From the NCBI RefSeq assembly GCF_007830515.1, contig NZ_VLKT01000013.1:1-64000 (forward strand): a DNA stretch of 64,000 bases, in the 5' to 3' direction. The position numbers were made by a program, and so were the translations under genes. Source of the stretch: Mesorhizobium tianshanense. GTDB lineage: Bacteria > Pseudomonadota > Alphaproteobacteria > Rhizobiales > Rhizobiaceae. The notes below the pieces were generated by a model. The model was not told where the DNA came from, ran no database searches, and was given only the letters and a program-made list of their open reading frames with translations. Of this stretch, positions 62,797 to 64,000 are shown piece after piece (positions within the stretch are counted from its first letter, which is position 1; every line of letters starts with the position of its first letter).

Positions 62797-64000
62797 TGCG
62801 CTTTCCACCTGCCTTTCTCGACGAGATACGCGACCGCGTGCCGATTTCATCGGTGATCGGCCAGCGCGTCGCGTGGGACAGGAAGAAGACCAACGCGCCG
62901 CGCGGCGACTATTGGGCATGCTGTCCCTTCCATGGTGAGAAGAGCCCGTCCTTCCATTGCGAGGACAAGAAGGGCCGCTACCATTGTTTCGGCTGCTCGG
63001 TTTCGGGCGACCATTTCAAGTTTCTGACCGAACTCGACGGGATGAGTTTTCCCGAAGCGGTTGAGAAGATCGCCGAGATGGCCGGCGTGCCGATGCCGGT
63101 TCGCGATGCCCAGGAGGAACGGCGCGAAAAGGAACGCGCCAGCCTGACCGAAATCATGGAAATGGCGACCACCTTCTTCCAGGAACGGCTGCAGGGACCG
63201 GAAGGCGCAAAAGCCCGCGCGTATCTGCGCGACCGGGGGCTGACGCCGGCGACGCAGCAGTCGTTCCGGCTCGGTTATGCGCCGGACAGCCGCAACGCGC
63301 TGAAGGAGCACCTTGCCGCCAAGGGCGTCGGCAAGGCCGATATCGAGGCGTGCGGGCTGGTGCGCCATGGCGACGACGTTCCGGTTTCCTACGACTGGTT
63401 CCGCGACCGCGTCATGTTCCCGATCCCGGATTCCAGGGGCAAGATCATCGCCTTCGGCGGGCGGGCACTGGCGCCCGATGCGCTCGCCAAATACATGAAT
63501 TCGCCCGATACGGAGCTCTTCCACAAGGGCAACGTGCTCTACAATTTTGCCCGCGCGCGCAAGGCGCTGGCCAAGGGCGGCACGGTCATCGCCGTCGAAG
63601 GTTATATGGACGTGATCGCGCTGGCGCAGGCCGGTTTCGAGAATGTCGTGGCGCCGCTCGGCACCGCTCTGACCGAAAACCAGCTCGAGCTTTTGTGGCG
63701 CATGGCCGGCGAGCCGGTGCTGTGCTTCGATGGCGACCAGGCTGGGCTGAAGGCGGCATGGCGCGCCGCCGACATGGCGCTGCCGGCGGTTCAGGCGGGC
63801 CGCTCGGTGCGCTTTGCCCTGCTGCCCGAAGGCAAGGACCCCGACGATCTGGTCAAGGCCGATGGGCCGGATGCGTTCCGCGCCGTGCTTTCCGAAGGGC
63901 GGCCGCTCGCCGACCTTTTGTGGATGCGCGAAACGGCTGGCGGTGTCTTCGACACGCCAGAGCGGCGGGCGGAACTGGAAAAGACGCTGCGCGAACTGAC
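62797..64000 (+). CDS. dnaG: DNA primase (partial, 3' end outside window)
   Basis: The frame from the ATG at 62797 is open to the window end (401 codons). The N-terminal zinc-binding domain has CPFHGEKSPSFH and YHCFGC (about 43-69). The RNA polymerase core domain follows with DRVMFPIPDSRGKIIAFGGRAL and the TOPRIM domain, VIAVEGYMDVIAL (EGYMD, with the catalytic Glu) and LCFDGDQAG (FDGDxAG, about 308-316). DnaG makes RNA primers for replication. rpoD usually follows in this class but lies outside the window. The ribosome site is not clear, so the start could differ slightly. Confidence 0.96.

Overview
The window looks like a stretch of chromosome from a Mesorhizobium-like alphaproteobacterium (Hyphomicrobiales/Rhizobiales). 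The evidence is a high GC content with strongly GC-biased third codon positions, rhizobial intergenic palindromes (for example the element at 9679-9728 with CCGAAAA and CGGTTCCC cores), and alphaproteobacterial genes: the F1-ATPase zeta inhibitor (DUF1476), carA next to a YqeY gene, a trxB-lsrB pair and extensin-like proteins. This is an inference from gene content; no database was searched. Almost all of the window is ordinary housekeeping and accessory metabolism, with small scars of mobile DNA.

Layout. 1-731 is the 3' end of a group II intron with its reverse transcriptase/maturase. 888-8633 holds a thioesterase, three regulator/oxidoreductase modules (HxlR with FMN reductase, HxlR with quinone oxidoreductase, LysR with alcohol dehydrogenase), a CNNM/CorC-type membrane protein and an LssY-domain protein. 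8722-12074 encodes two extensin-like secreted proteins, a DUF3775 protein and a secreted TPR protein. 12359-19556 has greA behind a terminator-like leader, then the complete ADP-heptose pathway and two heptosyltransferases for the LPS inner core (hldD-waaF-waaC leftward; hldE-gmhA-gmhB rightward). 19558-23546 carries an Lrp regulator, trxB, a LysR gene resembling lsrB/vtlR and, about 1 kb further on, a candidate AbcR-type small RNA with a LysR-like palindrome near -60. 23889-31919 has an EF-G paralogue, a cupin, aspartate aminotransferase, two overlapping EAL-domain genes, a GST, a cold-shock protein and a small secreted protein.

32096-38086 has an alkyltransferase (ogt type), a lipoprotein lytic transglycosylase, GNAT, DUF899, DUF4142, the ATPase zeta subunit, a DUF6152/DUF6644 pair, and a degraded patch with an internally deleted RidA and a truncated DUF262 gene. 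38336-57184 is bracketed by carB and carA (both leftward, about 14 kb apart). Between them lie an SH3 protein, a phosphoesterase, regulator/transporter modules (ArsR-MFS, MarR-SDR, LysE-LysR), a DHFR-like protein, a methyltransferase, divergent mntH/mntR, a zinc metallopeptidase and a TCR/Tet-type MFS pump. 57462-64000 has YqeY, GNAT, a frameshifted MFS pump, DUF2061, a Na/Pi cotransporter, an RcnB-like protein and the start of dnaG, which runs off the right edge.

The most notable non-coding signals are the AbcR-like sRNA near lsrB; a three-copy ~141-145 bp inverted-repeat element whose hairpin covaries between copies and whose ends form the stop codons of two genes; the greA leader terminator; a perfect double palindrome between MarR and SDR genes; and a degenerate minisatellite at 43278-43510. 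Three coding regions (near 1540, 22772 and 58645) look broken by single-base frameshifts.
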